Assembly: GCA_028821265.1 (NCBI GenBank)
Contig: JAPPGU010000037.1
Location: 1-32,585, forward strand
DNA from: a bacterium
GTDB lineage: Bacteria > Actinomycetota > Acidimicrobiia > Spongiisociales > Spongiisociaceae
DNA length: 32,585 nucleotides
Direction of reading: 5' to 3'
The position numbers were made by a program, and so were the translations under genes. Below the pieces are notes generated by a model that worked only from the letters and a program-made list of their open reading frames with translations, made no database searches and had not been told where the DNA came from. Positions 1-6,990 of the stretch are shown here, in pieces; the stretch's first letter is position 1; each line of letters opens with the position of its first letter.

Positions 1-140
1 ATCGGCTTGTCCTCGCCGAGTTGCGAGGCGTAGGCGACCGGATGCCAGTAGTCGACCAGTGCCTGGTAGAGGCGCTCCTCGGCGGAGTGATCGAAGCGGA
101 TCTCGTCCTCGGTAACGCTGTACTGGTCGGCAACGGTCAC
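1..140 (-). CDS. Rieske-type oxygenase, N-terminal fragment (cut by window edge)
   Basis: Reading the minus strand from a GTG at 138-140 gives 46 uninterrupted codons running off the left edge. The fragment contains a DYWHPVAYASQL stretch followed by GEDKP. This is the typical entry to the Rieske [2Fe-2S] domain of ring-hydroxylating or demethylating oxygenases, where a Trp-His-Pro-Val segment precedes 'G-E-D-K-P-hydrophobic'. The CxH...CxxH iron-sulfur motif itself would lie outside the window. A GGAGG sits about 5 nt upstream of the GTG and supports this start. The gene is divergent from the DUF1697 gene, and a tandem-repeat array fills the space between them. The family call rests on 46 residues only, so the substrate is unknown. 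Confidence 0.6.
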   Translation of the reverse strand, partial: MTVADQYSVTEDEIRFDHSAEERLYQALVDYWHPVAYASQLGEDKP

Positions 141-205
141 TTCGTCCTCCCATTCCTGCACGCGAATGCCCGGTCCGGCGCCGAGTCTACGAACCTGAGG
201 CACAG

Positions 206-690
206 ACCGTCATCTTGGTGCGGTGTTCCTGAGGTTTGGGGCGTCATGTGTGGTGTTGTGTGCCTCAAGTTCGTGGGCGCCGGCGTTCCTGAGGCGTAGG
301 GCGTCATGGGCGGTGCGGTGTGCCTCAAGTTCGTGGACCGCAGCAATCTTGATGCACAGGACGTCACCGGTGGTGCGGTGTTCCTGAGGTTTAGGGCGTC
401 ATGGGCGGTGCGGTGTGCCTCATGTTCGTGGACCGCAACGTTCTTGATGCACAGGACGTCACCGGTGGTGCGGTGTTCCTGAGGTTTAGGGCGTCATGGG
501 CGGTGCGGTGTGCCTCATGTTCGTGGACCGCAACGTTCTTGATGCACAGGACGTCACCGGTGGTGCGGTGTTCCTGAGGTTTAGGGCGTCATGTGTGGTG
601 TCTTGTGCATCAGGTTGGTGGGTCGCGGCTTTCTTGATGCACAGGACGTCACCGGTGGTGCGGTGTTCCTGAGGTTCGGGGCGTCATGTC
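206..690. repeat. Tandem array of alternating 60-bp and 35-bp units (95-bp higher-order repeat)
   Basis: Units run 35 (206-240, diverged), 60 (241-300), 60 (301-360), then 35/60 alternating: 361-395, 396-455, 456-490, 491-550, 551-585, 586-645, 646-680. The core ACGTCACCGG recurs exactly every 95 bp at 361, 456, 551 and 646. The 35-bp unit looks like the 60-bp unit with about 25 bp of its middle deleted. Both keep a GGTGCGGTGT core followed by CCTSARGTT. The array lies between two divergently transcribed genes, so it occupies their shared promoter region. There are no unique spacers, which rules out CRISPR. Open frames crossing it are repeat-driven and are not called as genes. Confidence 0.9.
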
Positions 691-782
691 GCACTCGGGC
701 GGCCTATGCGAACTTGGATTGGGTTACGCTCGGGTGGCCGGCGCCCCCAACGGTGCTCCGGCGTCAGCCCTGGAGGCCTTCG

Positions 783-1340
783 ATGCCAAGTGCGGACTCT
801 CGGACGACCATGCGTTACCTGGTGATGCCCCGAGGCATCAACGTGGGGGGCCGGAATCGGGTACCGATGGCGGGGCTCAGGTCGGAGTTGACCGCGGCGG
901 GCTTTTCCGATGTGGCGACCGTTCTCGCGAGCGGGAACGTGGTCGTCTCGACCGAGTCGGATCGTCCCGCCGAGGTCGCGGCCACGGTGCGGCGGTTGCT
1001 CAACGACGCGTTCGATGTCGATGTTCCCTGTATCGCGCGTACGGCCGACCACGTGCGGGGGGTGCTCGATCGCAATCCCTTGGAGAAGGTCGTCTCCAAC
1101 CCGTCGCGCTACCTCGTGATCTTCCTGTCGGAGGAGCCCGATCCCGAGTTGGTAGGTGCGCTGCTGGAGGAGGACCACGGCCCCGAGGCCATCACGATCG
1201 AAGGAACGGAGGCATTCGTCTGGTCCCCGGATGGGCTCAAGGCGATGACCCTCTCGTACGCGTACCTCGAAAAGCGGTTGGGAGTGGTAGCCACCGCACG
1301 CAACTGGAACACGGTCAACAAGGTGGTCGCCAAGCTCTGA
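783..1340 (+). CDS. DUF1697 family protein
   Basis: The product is 185 aa and matches the DUF1697 pattern: an N-terminal strand followed by RGINVGGRNRVPM, the LASGNVVV segment, and a C-terminal TARNWNTVNKVV. The last two correspond to the 'SGN' and 'TxRNWxT' signatures of the family. The biochemical role of DUF1697 proteins is not established. The family is cytosolic, and no signal peptide or membrane segment is visible. I chose ATG 783 because GGAGG at 772-776 lies 6 nt upstream; ATG 810 (MRYLV...) is closer to the usual family N-terminus and is the alternative. The open frame extends much further upstream into the repeat array, but that part is repeat-derived and not family-like. The length is normal for the family. 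Confidence 0.82.
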   Translation: MPSADSRTTMRYLVMPRGINVGGRNRVPMAGLRSELTAAGFSDVATVLASGNVVVSTESDRPAEVAATVRRLLNDAFDVDVPCIARTADHVRGVLDRNPLEKVVSNPSRYLVIFLSEEPDPELVGALLEEDHGPEAITIEGTEAFVWSPDGLKAMTLSYAYLEKRLGVVATARNWNTVNKVVAKL

Positions 1341-1523
1341 CTGCCGACAGACTGGTGTGGGGCCTCCCAACCTCGGGCAAGCCGTGGGTCGACCGTCTCA
1401 CCCCCCAGGGGCTGGCAACCGGTAACGACCGAGCGGTTAGCGTCGCCTCGCTCCTCTGTACGGCGTGGAAGGGTTACGATCATCGACCGGGACCCGCCGC
1501 GAGCTTGACGAATAGGGAGGGGT

Positions 1524-2951
1524 ATGGGGGATCCGGTACCGCCACTGCGTTGCGACCTGCTTCTCGAGGGCGGGACCCTGGTGACCCTCGATCCGGCCCG
1601 GCCGGTGATCGAAACTGGCTATGTGGCGATCTCGGGCGAGCGGATCGTAGGAGTCGGCGAATCGGGCGCAGCCCCGGAGTACCTGGCCGATCGGGTGATC
1701 TCCTGCCGCGGCCGGTTGGTGATGCCGGGCCTGGTCGACTGCCACAACCACCTCTTCCAGTCACTGGGGCGTAGCCTGGGCGAGGGCCTGCCCGGCTGGG
1801 AATGGCTGAGCAGGTTCATGTGGCCGTACGCCGCCGCGATCACGCCCGAGGAGACGGTGGCGGCCGTGTACCTGGCGGCGGTGGAGGCCGCCCTGGCCGG
1901 TACCACCGCGCTGTTGGATCATCACTACGGCCGCACCGACTACGAGACCACCCTGGCTGTGGCGGCCGCCCTGGAGGAGGTCGGTCTCAGGGGGGTGGTG
2001 GCGCGGGGCGTCACCGGTGGCTACACCGCGCTGGCCGAGCGCCAGGGCCTGCCCCGGGAGGCCTTCACCGGCAGCGACCGGGAGGAACTCGACACCACCG
2101 AGGCGTGCATCGAGGCCCGGCCTCCCGGGGCACGGGTGGCGGTATGGCCCGGCCCGATCAACACCGTGTACACCGGCCAGGACCTGCTGGTCGCCGCGGT
2201 CGAGACAGCCCGCCGGCACGGGACCGGCTGGCACACCCACCTCAGCGCTCCCAAGAGCGATCCCGATGTCTACCGGGAGGCATACGGGGTCCGTCCGGCC
2301 ATCTGGCTCCACAGCCAGGGTCTGCTTGGCCCGGATGCCGTGCTGGCCCACGCCACCTGGCTCGATGACGGTGAGATCGAGGCCATCGGCTCGACCGGTA
2401 CCGCGGTGGTGCACTGCCCGATGTCCAACCAGTACGTTCCCTACGGGGTGATGCCCATGCGCCAACTCCTCGACGCCGGCGCCACCGTGGGGATGGGCAC
2501 CGACGGCTCCACCTGCGGCCATCGCCAGGACCTCTTCGAGAACATGAAGATGCTGGTGCTCATGCATCGGCTGGCGGAACTCGAACCCACCGCCTCGTCA
2601 GCCGGCGAGGCACTGCGTATCGCCACCGTCGGCGGGGCTAGGGCCCTGGGCATCGACGCGGGGCGGTTGGCCCCCGGAGCGCTCGGCGACGTGATCGTGC
2701 TGGACGCCACCCGGCCCCACCTCACCCCGGCCCACGACCCGCGCGCCGCCGTGGTCTACGCCGCCCGGGGCAGCGACGTGACCATGAGCATCGTGGGCGG
2801 AGAGGTCATCGTGGAGGACGGCCGGTGCACCCGCGTGGACCAGGACGAGGTGATAGCGGAAGCCCGGGCCAGAGCTGCGGACCTGATCGGACGGATCGGC
2901 CTGGCCTCGCTCGGCACCGCGAGCCGCCGCGGTGCGGGCCGGGCGCAATGA
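1524..2951 (+). CDS. Amidohydrolase, AtzA/TrzN/8-oxoguanine deaminase-like
   Basis: This 475-aa metal-dependent hydrolase belongs to the amidohydrolase superfamily branch that deaminates or dechlorinates N-heterocycles. The N-terminal beta sandwich (about residues 10-65) leads into the metal motif DCHNHLFQ (H74, H76). Further ligands are H239 in THLSAP, H276 in AHATWLDDGE and D327 in MGTDGS. The HNHLFQSLGR stretch and the CPMSN motif (299-302) are typical of the SsnA/AtzA/8-oxoguanine deaminase group. The C-terminus (about 400-440) returns to the composite beta sandwich (PGALGDVIVLD). No signal peptide is present, so it should be cytosolic. GGGAGG just upstream supports the ATG. Codon GC is very high compared with the 5-16 kb genes. 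The substrate cannot be read from sequence; a guanine-like or triazine-like ring or a related N-heterocycle is the family expectation. Confidence 0.85.
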   Translation: MGDPVPPLRCDLLLEGGTLVTLDPARPVIETGYVAISGERIVGVGESGAAPEYLADRVISCRGRLVMPGLVDCHNHLFQSLGRSLGEGLPGWEWLSRFMWPYAAAITPEETVAAVYLAAVEAALAGTTALLDHHYGRTDYETTLAVAAALEEVGLRGVVARGVTGGYTALAERQGLPREAFTGSDREELDTTEACIEARPPGARVAVWPGPINTVYTGQDLLVAAVETARRHGTGWHTHLSAPKSDPDVYREAYGVRPAIWLHSQGLLGPDAVLAHATWLDDGEIEAIGSTGTAVVHCPMSNQYVPYGVMPMRQLLDAGATVGMGTDGSTCGHRQDLFENMKMLVLMHRLAELEPTASSAGEALRIATVGGARALGIDAGRLAPGALGDVIVLDATRPHLTPAHDPRAAVVYAARGSDVTMSIVGGEVIVEDGRCTRVDQDEVIAEARARAADLIGRIGLASLGTASRRGAGRAQ

Positions 2952-3071
2952 CCCACCGAGGACGCCGGAATGTTACAGCTTTGATATTTATGATAACAAC
3001 TGCTGACCACGTGTGTCATCAAATTATGGTAGAGTAGGATTGGAAGCTAAGAAGCAGAAGGAATGGCCACG

Positions 3072-3254
3072 ATGTCCTCTCCAGCCACCGAGGGTTATGC
3101 AGATGCTGCTGCGGCACGAGCCGAAGCCGCCAGCGAGGCCAGGATCGAGAAGGCAATCAGCAACCAGACGAAGTGGATCATCACCACTCTCGCCGCAGCG
3201 TCGATCGGGATAGTGAGCATCGTCATCACCGTGGTGATCGCTCTGGCCGACTAG
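3072..3254 (+). CDS. Small single-pass membrane protein, hypothetical
   Basis: The product is a 60-aa peptide with two parts. The N-terminal half is rich in Ala, Glu and Arg (about residues 8-30, ARAEAASEARIEKAI) and probably helical or coiled-coil. It is followed by one strong membrane segment (about 35-57, ending in TVVIALAD). This layout is shared by small holin-like/XhlA-type and DUF1640-like proteins, but I see no diagnostic motif and claim no function. AGAAGGA ends 9 nt before ATG 3072; the ATG at 3063 lies too close to it. The leader upstream (about 2970-3040) is locally AT-rich and could carry the promoter, but no convincing -35/-10 pair stands out. The gene is convergent with the M19-like gene. 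Confidence 0.55.
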   Translation: MSSPATEGYADAAAARAEAASEARIEKAISNQTKWIITTLAAASIGIVSIVITVVIALAD

Positions 3255-3263
3255 GAGACAGAT

Positions 3264-3300
3264 ACGGGCGGCCGGGAGAGCCCCGGACTTCCCCGCCCGT
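3264..3300. terminator. GC-rich hairpin, probable bidirectional terminator
   Basis: ACGGGCGG pairs with CCGCCCGT, with an inner CCGGG/CCCGG stem. The hairpin begins 9 nt after the stop of the small membrane protein gene and lies between two convergent genes. It has no U-tract, so it would be a non-canonical (I-shaped) terminator of the kind proposed for high-GC actinobacteria. Function is inferred from position and symmetry. Confidence 0.5.
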
Positions 3301-3595
3301 GACCACCCGGAAAGACGACGCCGCAAATCACGAAAATCCGGTGCTCCGCACCGGGCCCACCCCCGCCTCCACCTGTCCGATTTGGGCGTGTGGGTCGGCC
3401 ATGCCCGGCCCGGTGCCGGGAAATCGGCGTCTCGCTCCACTAAGCCTCGTATGTTCCCTCGGGCCGGCTGAACCGATCGGGTGCTACATCATCAGCCGGC
3501 ATTTGGTGCTTGGCGATGGGCAACGTATCTCGAAGCTAGGACAGTTTCAACCCTGTTCTGCGAGAGCGTGAAAAATAACCGTGTCGAAGTTGCCG
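3301..3595. other. Intergenic spacer between convergent genes, with a second hairpin
   Basis: No gene is supported here. A compact hairpin CCGGTGC-tcc-GCACCGG occupies 3338-3354, and a weaker CCCGG/CCGGG pair lies at about 3404-3420. Both sit downstream of each flanking gene and could help end transcription from either side. Confidence 0.45.
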
Positions 3596-4546
3596 CTAGG
3601 CGGACCACACCCTCTTGAAGAGGTCGATCCAGTTGTGGCCCATGATGCCGGCGATGGCGCCGGACGGATAACCTCGCCGGACCAGTTCCTCGCGGATGCC
3701 GGGAATCCGGGAGGGCGAGTCCAGGTCGATGAGGCGGGGGTCGGCATCCAACGGGTAGTCCTCGACGGTCCACGCTCCGGACTCGATCATGCGCCGGACC
3801 ATCTCCATACCCGACTCGGCAAAGTCCAGCCCGAGCCCCACCTGATCGGGTCCGATCATGTCCACCAGGTAGTCGATGTGGTCCACCAGGTCCGATACCG
3901 TGGCGCCCTTGCCGCCCGGCTTCACGAAGGCCGGGAAGGTGACCACCCCGACCAGGCCGCCCAGGTCGGCAACCGCCCGTATCTGCTCGTCGTCGATGTT
4001 GCGGCGATGGGGGGTTAGCGCGGCCGGGTTGGAGTGGGAGAACACCGGCGGCGCCGAGGTGGCCCGCATGGCGTCCATGGTGGTGCGGCGCCCGGTGTGG
4101 GAGAGGTCCACCACGATCCCGAGCCGGTTCATCTCCCGAATGGCCTCCCGCCCGAAAGCGGTGAGCGGACCGTCCTCGGCGCTGAGGCATCCGTCGCCCA
4201 GCGGGTTGGCGAAGTTGTAGCAGAGCTGCACCATCCGGAGCCCCAAGCCGTGGAAGGCTTCGTAGTTGGAGAGGTCCTCGCCTAGGGGGACGCCGTTCTG
4301 GAAGTGGATGATCACTCCCAGCTTGCCTGGATCGGGGAACCGGTCGAAGTGCGAGGGTTCGGTGACCGCCACCAGCCGGTCGTCCTGGTCGGTCCACCGG
4401 GCCCATTGCTCGAGTAGCTCCTGCGTCTCGGCCGGGGTCTCCCAGTTGGCCACGGTCGGCGCCCCGATGTCGACCCCTCCCTCGATGTAGAGGTCCCACG
4501 ATTCGGGATCGGTCATCAGCGGACAGACCGCGTCCACAACCGTCAT
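3596..4546 (-). CDS. Membrane dipeptidase (peptidase M19)-like protein with altered metal site
   Basis: The 316-aa protein follows the renal dipeptidase/M19 barrel. It has QLCYNFANP (107-115), DLSHTG with H150, FSHSNP with H171, RNIDDEQIR (183-190) and the C-terminal MGHNWIDLF. Classical members use a His-x-Asp near the N-terminus, a Glu in 'xxxEG', and two His ligands. Here the N-terminal site reads VDAVCPLM (4-11) with no HxD, and the Glu position appears to be Gln83 in HFQNG. Only the two His remain. It may therefore bind one metal, have a changed activity, or have lost hydrolysis. There is no signal peptide. GAGAGGGGGATC ends shortly before the ATG. It is transcribed convergently to the small membrane protein gene. 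Dipeptidase activity is only a family inference. Confidence 0.75.
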   Translation of the reverse strand: MTVVDAVCPLMTDPESWDLYIEGGVDIGAPTVANWETPAETQELLEQWARWTDQDDRLVAVTEPSHFDRFPDPGKLGVIIHFQNGVPLGEDLSNYEAFHGLGLRMVQLCYNFANPLGDGCLSAEDGPLTAFGREAIREMNRLGIVVDLSHTGRRTTMDAMRATSAPPVFSHSNPAALTPHRRNIDDEQIRAVADLGGLVGVVTFPAFVKPGGKGATVSDLVDHIDYLVDMIGPDQVGLGLDFAESGMEMVRRMIESGAWTVEDYPLDADPRLIDLDSPSRIPGIREELVRRGYPSGAIAGIMGHNWIDLFKRVWSA

Positions 4547-4949
4547 TGTTGATCCCCCTCTCGAGGTACTGGGGTACCGGGCCTGACCAAGGCCCTACTG
4601 AGCGCCGGATTGTACCCAAAAGGAGATGTGCGGCTGTGTGACGCTCGTGGTTGTCCCCCCGCTCGTCTGGTGACTCGTTTCCGATCGTTGGAGTGAGTCC
4701 GGCGGGGGTCTTGCCAGGCTCCTATTCGACCCATCGAATCGATGGAGGGCTTGACGCGGGTTGTGCTGGCCGGTCCGGTTGGCGAACTCTCTACGGCTGC
4801 CGAAGAAACCGACTCGGCAGTGGCGTTGATCCCAGCACACACCATCCGTCCCACAGAATTTGTGGATGCCATAAATCCGGCAATGTTGGGCTTTAGTGTC
4901 AGAGGTACAACTGGGTGCCGAGGCCTGTTACAAACCCGGCGTGAGCAGG
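4547..4949. other. Intergenic region without a supported gene
   Basis: This spacer must hold the promoter of the M19-like gene and, downstream, any promoter for the transporter operon at 5119. Open frames on both strands (for example a plus-strand frame from 4742) have no recognisable domain and run into the duplicated UTR. They may be remnants, but nothing supports a call. Confidence 0.4.
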
Positions 4950-5118
4950 ATTTCCGAAGAGCCGACAAAAATCACCGGTTTCCCCGACGTGTCTGAGGGC
5001 CGCAGGAATACAATCAAGCTATTCGTCCATGCGAATTTGGGCGACAAAGCGGAGGCTCTTCAGTTCCTCCGAACCCGGGCGGGCCTGAGGAGTCTTACCC
5101 TGAAGGAGGGCCGGCCCG
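4950..5118 (+). promoter_or_regulatory. Candidate structured 5' UTR / riboswitch-like element, copy 1
   Basis: This block is duplicated at 17724-17888 in front of an unrelated binding-protein gene. GAAGAGCC (4956-4963) pairs perfectly with GGCTCTTC (5054-5061), closing about 90 nt. The enclosed part holds a hairpin ATTCG/CGAAT (5021-5025 with 5032-5036) and a possible CC(C)/GG(G) stem around 4982-4999. A second hairpin (TTCCTC/GAGGAG plus CCC/GGG) occupies 5064-5092. The 3' strand of the closing stem, TCTTCAG (5057-5063), can alternatively pair with CTGAAGG (5100-5106), which covers part of the ribosome-binding site at 5103-5109. The two pairings exclude each other. I do not recognise a known riboswitch class, and the ligand is unknown. 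Structure and function are inferred from two copies only. Confidence 0.5.
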
Positions 5119-6084
5119 ATGCGGACTCGAGAACACGCAAATCGTAGCTACTCATATCGGAGACGACTAGCGATCTGGTTCGGAGTTCTCGCGCTCGTCG
5201 CGGCGGCGTGCGGAGGCGCCGAGGAGGATACTGCGGCTCCGACAACTGCGGCTCCGACAACTGCGGCTCCGACAACTGCGGCTCCGACAACTGCGGCTCC
5301 GACAAGTCAACGGCCAGACGGAGTGCCGGCACCGGGTGAGAGTGAAACGCTCGACCGGATCTACAACAACGGCGAGTTCGTGGGTGGCTGTGCCCCAACG
5401 ACCCCGCACTGCATCATCGACCCGTCGATTAACGAATGGGTTGGCCTGGGTCCATCGATTGCGGAACTCCTAGCCGAGAGACTTGGCGTCAGGTATCGGA
5501 CGGTAGGTGCCGGCTGGGACGCTATAGTTCCTGGCCTCGCCACCGGCAAGTACGACATGATCGTAACCGGCCTCACCTTCCGCCCCGAGCGCGCCGAGTC
5601 GGTTGACTACGAGTTGTTGGGTTCGTACGGGTTCTGTGTCCTTGCTCGTGCTGACGACGACCGTGTCCAATCTTGGGAATCCTTTGCTGAAAACCCTGAA
5701 CTTAGATTGGGGCAGATCGCAGGGGTCGCTGAAGAGGCGATGATAAGGTCAGACTTTCCCACCATCAATCTTGTTAGTATGCAGTCCACACGTCCGAGTC
5801 TTTCTGAAGAGGTGTCGACTGGACGCATCGATGGGACCTTGATGGGATCAATAAGCATCCCGCTAGAGATGGAGGTTTATCCCAATCTCAAGGTTATCCC
5901 CGAGGATTGCTTTGAAGCACCGATATTGGGACAGCCTTGGGGTATGGCTGTTCCCAAGGGTGACACGGTGATGCTTGAGTGGTTTGGCGCGGTGGTCGAG
6001 GAGTTGAAAGCAGACGGAACATGGGACGATCTGATCGCCTACTGGTACGCACCCGAACAGCTTCGATTGGGCATCGAAGGGTAA
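5119..6084 (+). CDS. Amino-acid ABC transporter substrate-binding lipoprotein (SBP_bac_3)
   Basis: The 321-aa protein captures an amino acid outside the membrane for the importer encoded downstream. A basic start (residues 1-17) and hydrophobic core lead to the lipobox LVAAAC with Cys31. A flexible linker of five TAAPT repeats follows (about 37-61), then a family-3 binding fold. GLTFRPERAESVDY (about 151-164) carries the Arg that in this family contacts the ligand alpha-carboxylate. The segment GKYDMIVTG is also typical. The start is ATG 5119 with AAGGAGGG 9 nt upstream. The leader is shared residue for residue with the unrelated peptide-binding protein at 17889, and the upstream UTR is duplicated too. 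The five 15-bp linker repeats are identical in DNA. It heads an operon running through 9115 and probably beyond. Which amino acid it binds is unknown. Confidence 0.88.
   Translation: MRTREHANRSYSYRRRLAIWFGVLALVAAACGGAEEDTAAPTTAAPTTAAPTTAAPTTAAPTSQRPDGVPAPGESETLDRIYNNGEFVGGCAPTTPHCIIDPSINEWVGLGPSIAELLAERLGVRYRTVGAGWDAIVPGLATGKYDMIVTGLTFRPERAESVDYELLGSYGFCVLARADDDRVQSWESFAENPELRLGQIAGVAEEAMIRSDFPTINLVSMQSTRPSLSEEVSTGRIDGTLMGSISIPLEMEVYPNLKVIPEDCFEAPILGQPWGMAVPKGDTVMLEWFGAVVEELKADGTWDDLIAYWYAPEQLRLGIEG
5231..5305 (+). repeat. Five perfect 15-bp tandem repeats encoding the TAAPT linker
   Basis: The unit CTGCGGCTCCGACAA is repeated five times without a mismatch. It encodes the Thr-Ala-Ala-Pro-Thr linker after the lipobox. 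The matching linker of the second leader copy (about 18000-18070) encodes the same residues with varied codons. The perfect array here is therefore either recently expanded or kept uniform by slippage. Confidence 0.9.
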
Positions 6085-6108
6085 GTTAGCGATATTTACG
6101 GCGTCGCG

Positions 6109-6990
6109 GTGAGTCCATGGCAATGGCGAAGGCACCGCCTTCATTTTGCCTGGCTCATCGTGGCGTTCGTCGCTACAGGATGCAATATCGAACCACCTCA
6201 GACCGTGAGGCCGGAACGGTTCGAGGTGACCGAAGCATATGAGCGCGTGCCCGGGCTTATCGATAGCCCAACTGTCATAGATGCAATCTCCAAGGGGTAC
6301 TTTCGAGTCGGGCTACCTGTGGCGAGCCCATATTCAATGGTCCGTCCCGGACCTAATGACCTCGTGGGTGTTTTCCCGGATATGGCAAATGAGTTGGCTG
6401 AGCGCCTAGGCTTCAGAGGCATAATCGGCCAAGTACAACGTTGGGAGGACATTCCTGACGACCTCGACAAGGGTGTCGTACAGCTGATATTCCTGACCGA
6501 AGAGCCAGCGAACAAATCCTATGGGTGGGTCCCCGTCCTAGAAGTCGGCTATTGCCTGATCAGAGGGTCGAACCCATCTTCCTCCGGTGAAGACCGATTG
6601 GCAGTGGTGGCGGGCGCGCCAGTAGGAAGAGAATCTCTCCCCGCCGCGGGTGAAGTAGTGGAGGTCACCGAACCAACACTCGAAGGGGCCATCCGCGCCG
6701 TTGTCGAAGGAGTGGCGGACCGGACAGTGATAGTGAGCTCGCTCGTTCCGCTAATCCCTTCAGATCACCGTGGGCTAACGGTTGAACCTAGTGGATGTGG
6801 GGACGACTCGCCACTTTGGACCTCGACATGGGGGATAACCACGCGAGGTGACGACCCGGCAATTGTCGAATTCCTAAAACAATTCGTGACCCAACTCGCA
6901 TCAGATGGCGTGCTGGCCGACAGCATCAGCGAGTGGGCGGAATCGACTCTGGCCGCTCAGCGAGTCTCATCGTTGATTGGATCGCCATGA
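6109..6990 (+). CDS. Second, divergent SBP_bac_3-like lipoprotein
   Basis: The protein has 293 aa with an Arg-rich N-terminus, a short hydrophobic segment and lipobox VATGC (Cys25). It continues with a weakly recognisable family-3 binding fold: 'YFRVGLPVASPYSM', then GVFPDMANELAERLGF (about 88-103), and a C-terminal FVTQLASDGVLADSISEW that matches the usual last helix. The region corresponding to the ligand-Arg loop reads LIFLTEEPANKSYGWV and lacks the Arg seen in the first binding protein. It may thus bind a different ligand or act as an accessory. The start is GTG 6109, 24 nt after the preceding stop. Its stop overlaps the permease start by 4 bp (ATGA), which supports translational coupling. 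Two binding proteins for one permease pair is unusual but not unknown. Confidence 0.72.
   Translation: MSPWQWRRHRLHFAWLIVAFVATGCNIEPPQTVRPERFEVTEAYERVPGLIDSPTVIDAISKGYFRVGLPVASPYSMVRPGPNDLVGVFPDMANELAERLGFRGIIGQVQRWEDIPDDLDKGVVQLIFLTEEPANKSYGWVPVLEVGYCLIRGSNPSSSGEDRLAVVAGAPVGRESLPAAGEVVEVTEPTLEGAIRAVVEGVADRTVIVSSLVPLIPSDHRGLTVEPSGCGDDSPLWTSTWGITTRGDDPAIVEFLKQFVTQLASDGVLADSISEWAESTLAAQRVSSLIGSP

Larger units (their letters stand above)
4950..5305 (+). repeat. Long direct repeat, copy 1 (UTR plus lipoprotein leader)
   Basis: The segment is nearly identical to 17724-~18070 in the same orientation. It starts abruptly at ATTTCCGAAGAGCC and fades inside the Thr-Ala-Pro linker of the two lipoproteins. 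The UTR part differs by 4 substitutions and 2 indels, and the 61-codon leader by 14 silent changes. Recombination between the copies would remove about 12.8 kb. Confidence 0.9.

Noticed and set aside
137-367. Minus-strand frame (76 codons) and plus-strand frame 21-299 across the repeats
   Set aside because: The 'proteins' are translations of the tandem repeat (recurring T-N-L-R-H / S-G-T-P). Another minus-strand frame gives the Rieske N-terminus with a ribosome-binding site.
206-690. CRISPR array
   Set aside because: The units are contiguous and similar throughout, with no unique spacers and no cas genes.
2970-3040. sigma70-type promoter before the small membrane protein
   Set aside because: The stretch is AT-rich with TTGATA-like and TAGAGT-like hexamers, but no pair has acceptable spacing.
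4742-4968. Possible gene remnant upstream of the importer operon on either strand
   Set aside because: Open frames exist on both strands, but I recognise no domain and see no ribosome-binding site.
4896-5147. Small peptide frame through the UTR, also present in copy 2 (sharing ITGFPDVSEGRRNTIKL)
   Set aside because: Conservation is explained by the DNA duplication. The start regions differ, a single-base deletion breaks the 3' end in copy 2, and there is no known family. A short leader peptide is not fully excluded.
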